DNA of 64,000 nt. Source: Tachypleus tridentatus. Taxonomy: Eukaryota; Arthropoda; Merostomata; Xiphosura; Limulidae. The DNA is taken from positions 992,001-1,056,000 of the forward strand of contig NC_134830.1 in the NCBI RefSeq assembly GCF_004210375.1. Direction: 5' to 3'. Under the pieces are notes generated by a model. That model was not told the origin of the DNA. It ran no database searches and worked only from the letters and a program-made list of their open reading frames with translations. Of the stretch, positions 12,701 through 21,822 are shown in pieces (position 1 is the first letter of the stretch; each line of letters opens with the position of its first letter). The position numbers and the translations under genes are program-made.

Positions 12701-15700
12701 TTTTAAGTAAAATCCAAAAGAACATGGATTGATCTTCTTGCTGAAGAGGTTACGGTAAGCCTTCTTGATTCAAAATCTCCACTTGAATAAGACTGAAAAG
12801 CACAAGAAATATACATTAAAGGAAACAAAGATTGGATAGAAAAATACTTCTAAAGAAAACAATCTTAGAAAAAGATAAGTATGCAAGTATCTGAAACAAA
12901 ACTTCCTGTTTATGTACAAAAGACCGAATCTTCACTTACTGGAAATGAAAAAACGGGGAGAAGATCCTGGAGCAGTTGTAGATTATATTTACCTACAGAA
13001 GAACCGCATGTGGATAAGAAGTTCAAAATGAGCAAAATTAGACTGTGGCCCAACAAGAGAGTTGAACTAGCCTGTTGGAATCGAGAAACATTCTGGTGAT
13101 ATGAATGTCAAAAGAAAGAATAATGAGTATCTATAAGATAAGTCAAGGCAGTGAAGAAAGCTTGCTGACTCTAGCTGGCTTCTCACAAATAATGAAGAAA
13201 GCTTGCTGACTCTAGCTGGCTTCTCACAAATAATGAAGAAAGCTTGCTGACTCTAGCTGGCTTCTCACAAATAATGAAGAAAGCTTGCTGACTCTAACTG
13301 GCTTCTCACAAATAATGAAGAAAGCTTGCTGACTCTAGCTGGCTTCTCACAAATAATGAAGAAAGCTTGCTGACTCTAGCTGGCTTCTCACAAATAATGA
13401 AGAAAGCTTGCTGACTCTAGCTGGCTTCTCACAAATAATGAAGAAAGCTTGCTGACTCTAGCTGGCTTCTCACAAATAATGAAGAAAGCTTGCTGACTCT
13501 AGCTGGCTTCTCACAAATAATGAAGAAAGCTTGCTGACTCTAGCTGGCTTCTCACAAATAATATGGACACAGACAGAAGTTGAAAAAAAAAATGGATTCC
13601 AATAAAAGAAGTATTACTGTTTGAAATATGTTTTATTCTCAATAAAAGGCTAAATTAATGTTCTCTAAAGCATAAAGAAATTACAAGTCAAACATTCCAA
13701 ATGAGAAGTTGTAAAGTGCAAAAACATTAACAAGAATGCACATAAAGTATGTAAAATTAATGACATCATGGACATAAGATTACTGATGAAAAGAGTGATC
13801 TATGAAGCTATAAAGAATCAAAAACCCATGTGGCACATGTAAGTAGGAGCAAGGTTTTTTGTTGGTAGGGAGAATATCTTATTAATAATGAGATGGTTCA
13901 TGGATGAGTGATGTTATAGCTTTATTTATAATGAAATGTAGGGCAAAAATCAGTGAGCATAAAATGGTTTAGTACAGATATGTCAAGAGATAATATTCTG
14001 AAATGAAGAATCACTTTCATATACACCTATAATTTTTAATATTAACAACGATAGAATTTTTATGTGATTGAATATTTCACTTAATATAGAAATTTAATTA
14101 GAGAATTAAAAGTATTAAAACAATTTTTTCATACAACTTACAAAAGGAGCTGACTATAAGGTCTATCAAAGCATCCATACAACTTACAAAAGGAGCTGAC
14201 TAGAAGGTATATCAAAGCATCCATACAACTTACAAAAGGAGCTGACTAGAAGGTCTATCAAAGCATCCATACAACTTAAAAGGAGCTGACTAGAAGGTCT
14301 ATCAAAGCATCCATACAACGTACAAAAGGAGCTGAGTAGAAGGTCTATCAAAGCATCCATACAACTTACAAAAGGAGCTGACTAGAAGGTTTATCAAAGC
14401 ATCCATACAACTTACAAAAGAAGCTAACTAGAAGGTCTATCAAAGCATCCATACAACTTACAAAAGGAGATGACTAGAAGGTTTACCAAAGCATCCATAC
14501 AACTTACAAAAAAGATGACTAGAAGGTCTATCAAAGCATCCACACAACTTACAAAATGAGCTGACTAGAAGGTCTATCAAAGCATCCATACAACTTACAA
14601 AAGGAGCTGACTAGAAGGTCTATCAAAGCATCCATACAACTTACAAAAGGAGCTGACTAGAAGGTATATCAAAGCATCCATACAACTTACAAAAGGAGCT
14701 GACTGGAAGGTCTATCAAAGCATCCATACAACTTACAAAAAAAGCTGACTAGAAGGTCTATCAAAGCATCCACACAACTTACAAAATGTGCTGACTAGAA
14801 GGTCTATTAAACCATCCATACAACTTAAAAGGAGCTGACTAGAAGGTCTATCAAAGCATCCATACAACTTACAAAAGGAGATGACTAGAAGGTTTACCAA
14901 AGCATCCATACAACTTACAAAAAAGATGACTAGAAGGTCTATCAAAGCATCCATACAACTTACAAAAGGAGCTGACTAGAAGGTATATCAAAGCATCCAT
15001 ACAACTTACAAAAGGAGCTGACTGGAAGGTCTATCAAAGCATCCATACAACTTACAAAAAAAGCTGACTAGAAGGTCTATCAAAGCATCCACACAACTTA
15101 CAAAAGGAGCTGACTAGAAGGTTTATCAAAGCATCCATACAACTTACAAAAGGAGATGACTAGAAGGTTTACCAAAGCATCCATACAACTTACAAAAGGA
15201 GGTGACTAGAAGGTCTGTCAAAGCATCCATACAACTTACAAAATGAGCTAACAAGAAGGTCTATCAAAGCATCCATACAACTTACAAAAGGAGCTAACTA
15301 GAAGGTCTATCAAAGCATCCATACAACTTACAAAAGGAGCTGACTAGAAGGTCTATCAAAGCATCCATACAACTTACAAAAGGAGCTGACTAGAAGGTTT
15401 ATCAAAGCATCCATACAACTTACAAAAGAAGCTGACTAGAAGGTCTATCAAAGCATCCATACAACTTACAAAAGGAGATGACTAGAAGGTCTATCAAAGC
15501 ATCCATACAACTTACAAAAGGAGCTGACTAGAAGGTATATCAAAGCATCCATACAACTTACAAAAGGAGCTGACTGGAAGGTCTATCAAAGCATCCATAC
15601 AACTTACAAAAAAAGCTGACTAGAAGGTCTATCAAAGCATCCACACAACTTACAAAAGGAGCTGACTAGAAGGTTTATCAAAGCATCCATACAACTTACA

Positions 15701-16637
15701 AAAGAAGCTGACTAGAAGGTCTATCAAAGCATCCATACAACTTACAAAAGGAGATGACTAGAAGGTTTACCAAAGCATCCATACAACTTACAAAAAAGAT
15801 GACTAGAAGGTCTATCAAAGCATCCACACAACTTACAAAAGGAGATGACTAGAAGGTCTATCAAAGCATCCATACAACTTACAAAAGGAGCTGACTAGAA
15901 GGTCTATCAAAGCATCCATACAACTTACAAAAGGAGCTGACTAGAAGGTATATCAAAGCATCCATACAACTTACAAAAGGAGCTGACTGGAAGGTCTATC
16001 AAAGCATCCATACAACTTACAAAAAAAGCTGACTAGAAGGTCTATCAAAGCATCCACACAACTTACAAAATGTGCTGACTAGAAGGTCTATTAAACCATC
16101 CATACAACTTACAAAAGGAGCTGACTAGAAGGTCTATCAAAGCATCCATACAACTTACAAAAGGAGATGACTAGAAGGTTTACCAAAGCATCCATACAAC
16201 TTACAAAAGGAGGTGACTAGAAGGTCTGTCAAAGCATCCATACAACTTACAAAATGAGCTAACAAGAAGGTCTATCAAAGCATCCATACAACTTACAAAA
16301 GGAGCTAACTAGAAGGTCTATCAAAGCATCCATACAACTTACAAAAGGAGCTGACTAGAAGGTCTATCAAAGCATCCATACAACTTACAAAATGAGCTGA
16401 CTAGAAGGTTTATCAAAGCATCCATACAACTTACAAAAAAATGCTGACTAGAAGGTCTATCAAAGCATCCACACAACTTACAAAAGGAGCTGACTAGAAG
16501 ATCTATCAAAGCATCCAAGGTCCCAGCTTTCACAGCTATACCAGAAACATAGGGACGGTCCTCTTCCCACACCAAACAGTTGTTGTTGGTATTACCTCCA
16601 ATTACTTGCCATGATATTCTCATAGGATCATCAGCTT
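566..16637 (-). CDS. RASGRP: RASGRP-family Ras/Rap guanine nucleotide exchange factor, partial (7 exons seen)
   Basis: Seven minus-strand exons (16482-16637, 8860-8986, 7347-7391, 2350-2479, 2003-2155, 1563-1736, 566-780) join in phase with GT-AG borders. Known for the family: these proteins load GTP on Ras or Rap at membranes downstream of diacylglycerol and calcium. The first four exons give the REM (RasGEF-N) region, with motifs [11 protein letters not shown] and FRFWIRSFP. The next three give the CDC25 catalytic start, with [49 protein letters not shown] and [20 protein letters not shown]. The KVSL-FDHLEP and [12 protein letters not shown] blocks point to RASGRP rather than SOS, RASGRF or RAPGEF. 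The rest of the catalytic domain and the expected EF-hand and C1 domains lie left of the window. Exons upstream of 16637 were not found. Oddities: a one-base frame break at 664-669 and a minisatellite made from the first visible exon border. The paralogue within the family cannot be decided here. Confidence 0.85.
1563..1736 (-). CDS. RASGRP: RASGRP exon, CDC25 domain core
   Basis: The exon is 174 bp (58 codons, phase 0). The acceptor GGGAAG ends at 1737 and the donor is GTGAGT at 1557-1562. It encodes [19 protein letters not shown] followed by [20 protein letters not shown], the RasGEF helices that scaffold the catalytic hairpin. Length and residue spacing agree with the vertebrate family as I recall it. 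Confidence 0.92.
2003..2155 (-). CDS. RASGRP: RASGRP exon, start of CDC25 catalytic domain
   Basis: The exon is 153 bp (51 codons, phase 0 at both ends). The acceptor CTTACAG ends at 2156 and the donor is GTAAGT at 1997-2002. It encodes a basic, Cys-containing linker ([17 protein letters not shown]) and then [18 protein letters not shown], the first conserved block of the RasGEF domain. The lysine-rich run just before VSL is a shared RASGRP feature. Confidence 0.9.
2350..2479 (-). CDS. RASGRP: RASGRP exon, REM to CDC25 linker
   Basis: The exon is 130 bp with acceptor TTATAG ending at 2480. It encodes [16 protein letters not shown] and on to LGDLVDVSK. The donor must be GTGTAA at 2344-2349: the overlapping GTAAGT two bases downstream looks stronger but would throw the next exon out of frame. 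The two overlapping donors (GTGTAAGT) are worth checking in transcripts. Confidence 0.82.
3464..3581 (+). mobile_element. Short tRNA-derived SINE (family 2) with 12-bp target-site duplication
   Basis: The tRNA-like head has box A-like TAGTACAGCGGT and box B GGTTCGATTCC, followed by a short tail ending in ACACACACATA. The target-site duplication CATATCAATTTT flanks it at 3452-3463 and 3582-3593. Related copies are at 9574-9682, 26943-27066 and 37409-37529. Confidence 0.85.
4860..5830 (+). mobile_element. Ty3/gypsy-like retrotransposon relic (RNase H end and integrase fragments)
   Basis: Broken frames read like a Ty3/gypsy polyprotein. There is an RNase H end near 4900-5100 with a KEI-type linker near 5110-5140. 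Integrase-like pieces follow at 5450-5830, ending in [12 protein letters not shown], the conserved integrase stretch around the catalytic Glu region. There are many stops and frame changes and no LTRs were recognised, so it is an old dead copy. It sits in the RASGRP intron, opposite in strand to the gene. Confidence 0.55.
5849..5916. repeat. 36-bp direct repeat, two copies
   Basis: TTCCTCTTTAATTATTAACC starts at 5849 and again at 5885, with the following bases also repeated. It lies just past the gypsy-like relic and looks like a local slippage duplication. Confidence 0.85.
7347..7391 (-). CDS. RASGRP: RASGRP exon, 45 bp, end of REM helices
   Basis: The donor is GTAAAG at 7341-7346 and the chosen acceptor TTAATAG ends at 7392. 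The exon encodes [14 protein letters not shown], and the next exon continues RFWIRSFP. With this acceptor the spacing between the LY and the R-[FY]-W motif equals my recollection of the vertebrate family. A longer form, 7347-7441 (acceptor AACAG), is also open and would add about 16 residues. Confidence 0.75.
8860..8986 (-). CDS. RASGRP: RASGRP exon, REM core
   Basis: The acceptor TGCAG ends at 8987 and the donor is GTATGAG at 8853-8859. The exon encodes [20 protein letters not shown] followed by [11 protein letters not shown], the helical REM core typical of Ras exchange factors. It starts with two bases completing a codon from the 16482-16637 exon and leaves two bases for the next. An alternative donor, GTTTTG at 8859-8864, would leave phase 0 but is a weaker site. 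Confidence 0.82.
9574..9682 (-). mobile_element. Short tRNA-derived SINE (family 2)
   Basis: This is the minus-strand copy of the element at 3464-3581. It carries the box B complement GGAATCGAACC and the body GGGCTATCTGCTGAGCCCAC. Small open frames over it are incidental. Confidence 0.8.
10567..10975. mobile_element. Mariner-type MITE, 409 bp, with TA target duplication
   Basis: The terminal inverted repeats are about 31 bp. The left end starts TTAGGTTGAGGAATAATTTG and the right end, reverse-complemented, starts TTGGGTTGAGGAATAATTCA. Both continue into GAGCGTTTTT. TA dinucleotides at 10565-10566 and 10976-10977 fit Tc1/mariner insertion, and the ends resemble known mariner ends. There is no transposase inside, so the element is non-autonomous. 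Confidence 0.85.
11870..12490 (+). mobile_element. Decayed, internally deleted mariner transposon
   Basis: The inverted ends share a GATYAAAAAGTTCTAAGACTT core. Inside, broken plus-strand frames give the mariner transposase signatures [13 protein letters not shown] (second catalytic Asp) and, near the end, SAGGDYFEG. At about 620 bp it is roughly half the usual 1.3 kb, so the N-terminal half is deleted, and stops disrupt what remains. Its ends differ from those of the MITE at 10567-10975, so the two are different lineages. Confidence 0.82.
13153..13562. repeat. 41-bp tandem array, 10 nearly perfect copies
   Basis: The unit begins GAAGAAAGCTTGCTGACTCT and ends with GGCTTCTCACAAATAAT. Ten head-to-tail copies fill exactly 410 bp, and the only difference I see is one G-to-A change in the fourth copy. 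The array lies in the same RASGRP intron, about 570 bp from the 46-bp array, but shares no unit sequence with it. No coding role is visible. Confidence 0.97.
14130..16516. repeat. 46-bp minisatellite, about 52 copies, built from a RASGRP exon-intron border
   Basis: The plus-strand unit reads GGAGCTGACTAGAAGGTCTA, then TCAAAGCATCCATACAACTT, then ACAAAA, and repeats with few changes for 2,387 bp. Read on the minus strand each unit contains 35 bp of coding sequence for [11 protein letters not shown] followed by the donor GTAAGTTG, the same as the exon at 16482-16637 that it abuts. A few units lost the donor: near 14271-14282 and 14821-14830 three bases are missing, and near 14311-14330 the donor is GTACGTTG. 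Unit variants recur in multi-unit blocks. The array lies in the intron just downstream of the exon's first donor. Confidence 0.97.
16482..16637 (-). CDS. RASGRP: RASGRP exon, start of REM region; its donor is the seed of the 46-bp array
   Basis: The exon is 156 bp. The acceptor is a pyrimidine-rich tract ending in CAG just above 16637. The donor is GTAAGTTG at 16474-16481. It encodes a segment ending in [20 protein letters not shown] with one base left over. The next exon supplies two bases, so the junction reads through in frame. An ATG at 16660-16662 lies in the same open frame above the acceptor. A start there ([13 protein letters not shown]) is a possible alternative if this is the first coding exon, but the strong acceptor argues against it. 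The last 35 bases of the exon and the donor are repeated about 52 times immediately downstream in the gene. Confidence 0.75.
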
Positions 16638-18530
16638 CTGAGTTAAATAAAATTAATGACATTTTTAAATAATTTCTTTGAACAACTCTAGAATAATGTT
16701 TAGTTTTACAATATGCTTTTTCCTACAAAAAGTCAGGAAGAACATACTTCACACACCCTTATGTAAATCATTTTATCCATGGGATATATTTTTATTTGGC
16801 TATAAAGTGACATAGGCAGAAATTTATAAAGGATGGTGCTGCTTTTGGGAAAGTAAGGAAATGAGTAGCAAAGCCATGTTGAAGAGATGGATGCCCATTA
16901 AAAAATGTTAGTAATTTTCACTTAAAATGGTAAATTTTGATGGCATCATAGAGTATTTTACACCTTTTAAGTATGTTTTATACATTTATATCAACCATTT
17001 GTCTATAAAAATGATACATCAACTTTAATTTAAACAATCATTCCTGGTTCTTCATTTTACACTGAATATGTTCTAAGTTATTCAAGTAGTTTAAAAAAGT
17101 TTTTAGTTAGGTTTAATTACAAATTTGCTGAAGTATAATCTCTACCACCTAGGTATACAGTAGTAAATCAAAGTAACACAAGATAAATAAAAACACCAAA
17201 TATCAGTCAAGTGTGTGATTCTCTGTTAAAAACATCATACATAATTTCTCTATTTACTACTGACAGTGAAACATGATATGAGTATAATGTGTACATACAT
17301 GAATGTAAAAAACAACTTTTTGATTAAAAGTAAAAGTAAAAATAAATGCTCAAACAATGAGTGATAATCCTAACTATTCATCTTACAATTTGGAATCTAA
17401 ATCCTTCATAAGATAGTTTTTGAAAGCATCCTGTCTGTTCATAAGTTTCTTATAATGTTATATGATACAATTCCAAGGTGTACAGTAGTAATGGCATTTG
17501 AAAAAATGGCATGTATAATAACATCTCTGACAATTATAATACATGTAAAAATAGCACCAATAGAAATGGCACAAGTAATATTTTCATTAATAAATACGAT
17601 TTCAGTAACAATGCTTTTTTTTTTCCAATGAGGGTATTACCAGAAATAATTAACTCTCACTTGTGCCATCCTTTTCATGGATTTAATTCTGAATGACTTT
17701 CTTAAATTCAGTTGTGGTAGTTGGTATGCAGAAAATACCCAAACCTGTAATAGATGATTGACAAATATCTATTATCTGCAATGTTCTTGATATAAATGGC
17801 TATAACCACCTTTACCAATGTATAATAGAATCAGGTTTTGTATAAATTCTGACAAAAAATGACTAACATAAAAAGTTAAAAAGTTAGTTTAACCCAATGT
17901 GCAAAGGTAGGATGCCAAAGAGCGTGACACCTTTTTATAGATTGCCATTCAACATGGTATTATGTATTTGATATCAGAATTATTAACAATTAACTTTACC
18001 CTGCAGTGATAGAGAAGAGTAAATACCAAATACAACATACAAGGATACTGAAAAAAAACTAAATATTTACTGGAGGTTCTAGTGGTTATACAAAGACAAT
18101 ATTCATTCTGCACAATGAATGAAAGTATTCTTATCCTTTGCATTGGCATAAATAAATTAGCATTCCAGCTTATCAGAGTCTGAAGCATTAAATCACATCA
18201 TTAATTCACACACATATCTTGAGTGTAACTGTATTTATAACACCTCTGATTTTTTTGTGTATAACAGAATTGTACACTTTTACTAATAGTTTGATGCATT
18301 TCATGTTAATATATAAAGTAAATTCAAAATTATGGTGAACATTCCTTTTTCAATATGAGATTAGTGCAATAAACTGAGTACTCTTCAAATGCTGTTTTTA
18401 CACACCCCTAATTCTGAATCCCAAATGGGCAAACTGGGAGGAGTGTATGAGGAAAAATCTATTGTTAATACGATGTATTTTTTAGACCTATTGTTTTATT
18501 ATTATATTGGAAGTAAAAATTAGAAAAGCG
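16638..18530. other. Anonymous AT-rich DNA upstream of the first visible RASGRP exon
   Basis: No exon, repeat family or RNA gene could be supported. By position it should hold a 5' intron, untranslated exons or the promoter of the minus-strand RASGRP gene. CpG remains rare here, as in the rest of the gene body, and rises after about 18.53 kb. Confidence 0.4.
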
Positions 18531-19784
18531 CCCTGCTTCGAAGTGTAAATCTATAATAATAGTATGAAGCTTAATGATCCAAGTGAAGCCGGTTACTTTC
18601 GCTAGTATATAAATATCTATATATGTCTCTTAACATTTTACGTGCTAAATTTCACAATTGTTGTTAATAACGTTGCACATTGACACAAGAAAGAACGAAT
18701 GGCAAAAAATGTTAAAGCTGTATAATGTTATTTTTACTTTAGGTCTAAGTCATAAGGAAAGTGTAACGCATTGCACATGGATAGAAGCGTTGTCATTCTC
18801 AGAACAGTCTGGCGAATTTTGCAAAAATCATGGTTTCATCATCGAAAACATCAACCTTATATGTTAGATGTGAAACGCTCCAGAACGATAAAATATAATA
18901 AACTGCTGCATTGAAAAATGTTTTCAATAGTTTAAGTTGTATGTCGAATAGAAGTGCTTACAACAAACCAGCGCCTTATTTTTTACAGCTCTTAGGTTCT
19001 GATGACACACTGAAACATTATGGAATCTGTAGCAATGGGGTAATTATGGAGTTCTCCTGACATATCATTTGATTGGAAACATGTACTACCAACATTGACA
19101 AGGTTAAAATGTTAAATTATTCAATAAATGCCGTAAAAGTGAAAATGGATGTCTTAAAATACAAAGAGAAGTACTGAAAAAAATGGTCATATGAAAAACA
19201 TGCAAACATGTTTGAGATATGGCGATAGAAGATAGAAAAGTTTGTTTAACAAACTGGATTTATGTAATGTGTGATCACACAAATAATTGATTCAAAAGAG
19301 ATTCATCTATTGTATAGTTAAATCTGATCTTGTTTGCGTTTAGTTCGGAAAAAACTTCTACACGTAGATATCTCTAAAATCCCAATTAAATTGCATGACT
19401 CACATTAAAAAGTTTTGATTACGCCTATAACAATGTACTTAGTACAGAATGTATTTACTTGTTAGCACCGTCATCACGAATAGTGCTTTCCGTCGTTCCG
19501 TATTAAGCATAAGCAAGCCAGCATTGTTTACAAATAACCCAAATATCGGACTAGATATGTATTTGAGACGCGTTTAGAAATAACATTAACTGAAAGTTAA
19601 CATTATTTTTTCGTCAAAACCAATAATTTGTTTTCACTATATTTATCGAAAATAAGAAAACCTTATTTGATAATAAACTTTTGACTGATTATACAGTGTC
19701 CCACGAAAAAGTATTTTCACAAATGTATTAAAATATGTTGAAATTTCTGTTAGGCCCTTATCGTAAAGCCCTTATTTCCATTAC

Positions 19785-20085
19785 AGGCACTACACAACGT
19801 GTCTCCGTTAGTCAATTGCTGAGCACCACACAGTGGTTAGGGATGATGGGATTAGAACTGAGGTTCAGTGTTGCGACCTGTAACCTCAAGTATAAAATTG
19901 CACTCCACACTCTGGGCCATGGGTGCGTTATAAGAGAGATAGTCAAATCCCACCATTAATTTTGACAAAAATTGTCTGTGAGTGATGGCGATTAGCTGCC
20001 TTCTCTCTACTATTTTACTTCAAAACGAGAGATGGATGGTTCAGGTAGCCATTGTGATCTCTTGCGCAAAATTCAACAAACAGAA
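19785..20085 (+). mobile_element. Diverged tRNA-headed SINE, related to family 1
   Basis: The element has a tRNA-like head with GTGGTTAGGGATGATGGGAT and a body with GTGCGTTATAAGAGAGATAG and GATGGCGATTAGCTGCCTTC. It ends in a GCGCAAAATTCAACAAACAG tail. The order matches the family 1 SINE but with heavy divergence, so the borders are approximate. Confidence 0.5.
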
Positions 20086-20674
20086 ATAGATAAGCGTTGA
20101 ATAAAGATAAACCTACAGAACACTTATGTTAAAACATAAAAACAGGAGGTAGTTTGATAATATTTGAAAACAAATACAATTTTGGTTCCCACTGGGTTTA
20201 TACTGTTTGACCCGCATATTATCTCCTTTCCAGTTGTTCTATAATTTTACTTGTAAATGTGGGTGATAATTCATATTATATAAGAGAACGCTGACGCTAG
20301 TCATACGTATGCTTACAACTTACTATCTGGGGTTCGACTTCTCGCGGTGAATCAAGTGCAGATAGTCCATTGTGTACTTTATGATGAACAAAATAAACAC
20401 GCCCCCCTTTTGTTAAAACTGTTACTTTTCCGACTAATTATATTATAACACTGAAATCTTAGACTTCATCCCCACAGTAGACACAACACGAATTGTCCAT
20501 TACGTAGCTTTGGTTTTATAAAATAAATATATGAAATAATTTCAAATTTGCTCTAGGCATATCACATTCACTCAGTTAACGTGATGACAAATATTATTGT
20601 AATGAATGTTAACTTGTTACGTATTATAATTTACCTCGGACGAGTCTATGATTTATTATGTTACGTATTATAAC

Positions 20675-20930
20675 GGGCCCAGCATGGCCAGTGGTTAGAG
20701 CACTCGAGTCGCAATCTGAGGCTCGCGGTTTCGCATCCACATCACATCAACTATGCTTGCCCTTTCTGCCGTGGGGGCGTTATAATGTTACAGTCAATCC
20801 CACTATTCGTTGGCAAAAGAGTAGTTCAAGAGTGATGTTGACTAGCTGCCTTCCCTCTTGTCTTATACTGATAAATTAGAGACGGCTAGCGCAGATAACC
20901 CTCATATAGCTTTGCGCGAAATTCCAAAAA
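20675..20930 (+). mobile_element. tRNA-headed SINE, family 1
   Basis: The element begins GGGCCCAGCATGGCCAGTGG, contains GTCAATCCCACTATTCGTTG and GACTAGCTGCCTTCCCTCT, and ends in GCGCGAAATTCCAAAAAACC. It is older than the 21510 and 27560 copies by its number of changes. Confidence 0.88.
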
Positions 20931-21509
20931 ACCAAGCCGTGTTACAATTTCAAATAACCGGAAATTTGAATTTGAATTTAGAACTTAATTTAACGTTAAC
21001 ATGTATTACATTTTTTGATATTTACCAACAAGACTGATGTACACAATTTTCTTTTTTAACACAAATATATTTTACTATCCAACAACAATACAGTTTATAG
21101 TAACGGATATTATCACAATAATGATTTATTTACAATAGTTTTACAAATTTACAGACAACGCTGTGATATCTAGACAATATTTGGTCTAGATGTTAAAATA
21201 AATCTATAACAATAAATCCGTTGCAAAGTTAGTTGACCGTGAATGTTAACTGAAGCATATTCCTTTGAAAATTCATCCAATACTTTTAATGAAAATAATC
21301 ACAAAAAGGAAAGTTATAAAATATATGTAAATTAATACTTATTATTTAAATTTTTTCTTAAAGCCATAAGACTTAGTATGCATAAAGTTGTGAAAACCAA
21401 AAAGGTTTTATTTCGTAACATTCAAATTGTGGCACCAAACAATAATATCAAATTTACAATTCAGAGGCATAAACGCATAAAATGTAAAGCTCCCACATAA
21501 GAGAATACA

Positions 21510-21822
21510 GGGCCCGGCATGGCCAGGTGGGTTAAGGCGTTCGACTCGTAATCTGAGGGTCGCGGGTTCGAATCCCGGTCGCAACAAATATGCTGGCTCT
21601 TTCAGCCGTGGAGGCGTTATAATGTGACGGTCAATCCCACTATTCGTTGGTAAAAGAGTAGCCCAAGAGTTGCTCCTGGGAGAGTAGTGATGACTAGCTG
21701 CCTTTCCTCTAGTCTTACATTGCTAAATTAAGGACGGCTAACGCAGATAGCCCTCGAGTAGCTCTGTGCGAAATTCCAAAACAAACAAACAAACAAGCTT
21801 TGCACGAAATTCAAAAACAAAC
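21510..21822 (+). mobile_element. tRNA-headed SINE, family 1, with a second tail
   Basis: This is the cleanest head in the window. An intact tRNA-like fold includes box A-like TGGCCAGGTGGG, a seven-base loop with CGT in the anticodon position (threonine-like) and box B GGTTCGAATCC. The body follows, then a CAAA-rich tail. After the tail a second partial end, GCTTTGCACGAAATTC, appears, which suggests insertion into or beside an older copy's tail. Confidence 0.9.

Noticed and set aside
13153-13562. Tandem arrays as a CRISPR locus
   Set aside because: The units are contiguous with no unique spacers, in an animal intron.
14733-14954. Minus-strand open frame of repeated DALIDLL peptides as a repeat protein gene
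   Set aside because: The frame arises from the 46-bp minisatellite. The unit is not a multiple of three, each unit contains a splice donor, and stops appear after a few units.
18658-18867. 69-codon plus-strand frame as first exon of a gene divergent from RASGRP
   Set aside because: No recognisable domain and no convincing donor; the higher CpG alone is not enough.
21510-21585. A functional tRNA-Thr gene (CGT anticodon position)
   Set aside because: The fold is the head of a dispersed SINE with body and tail attached, with stem mismatches and an overlong head.
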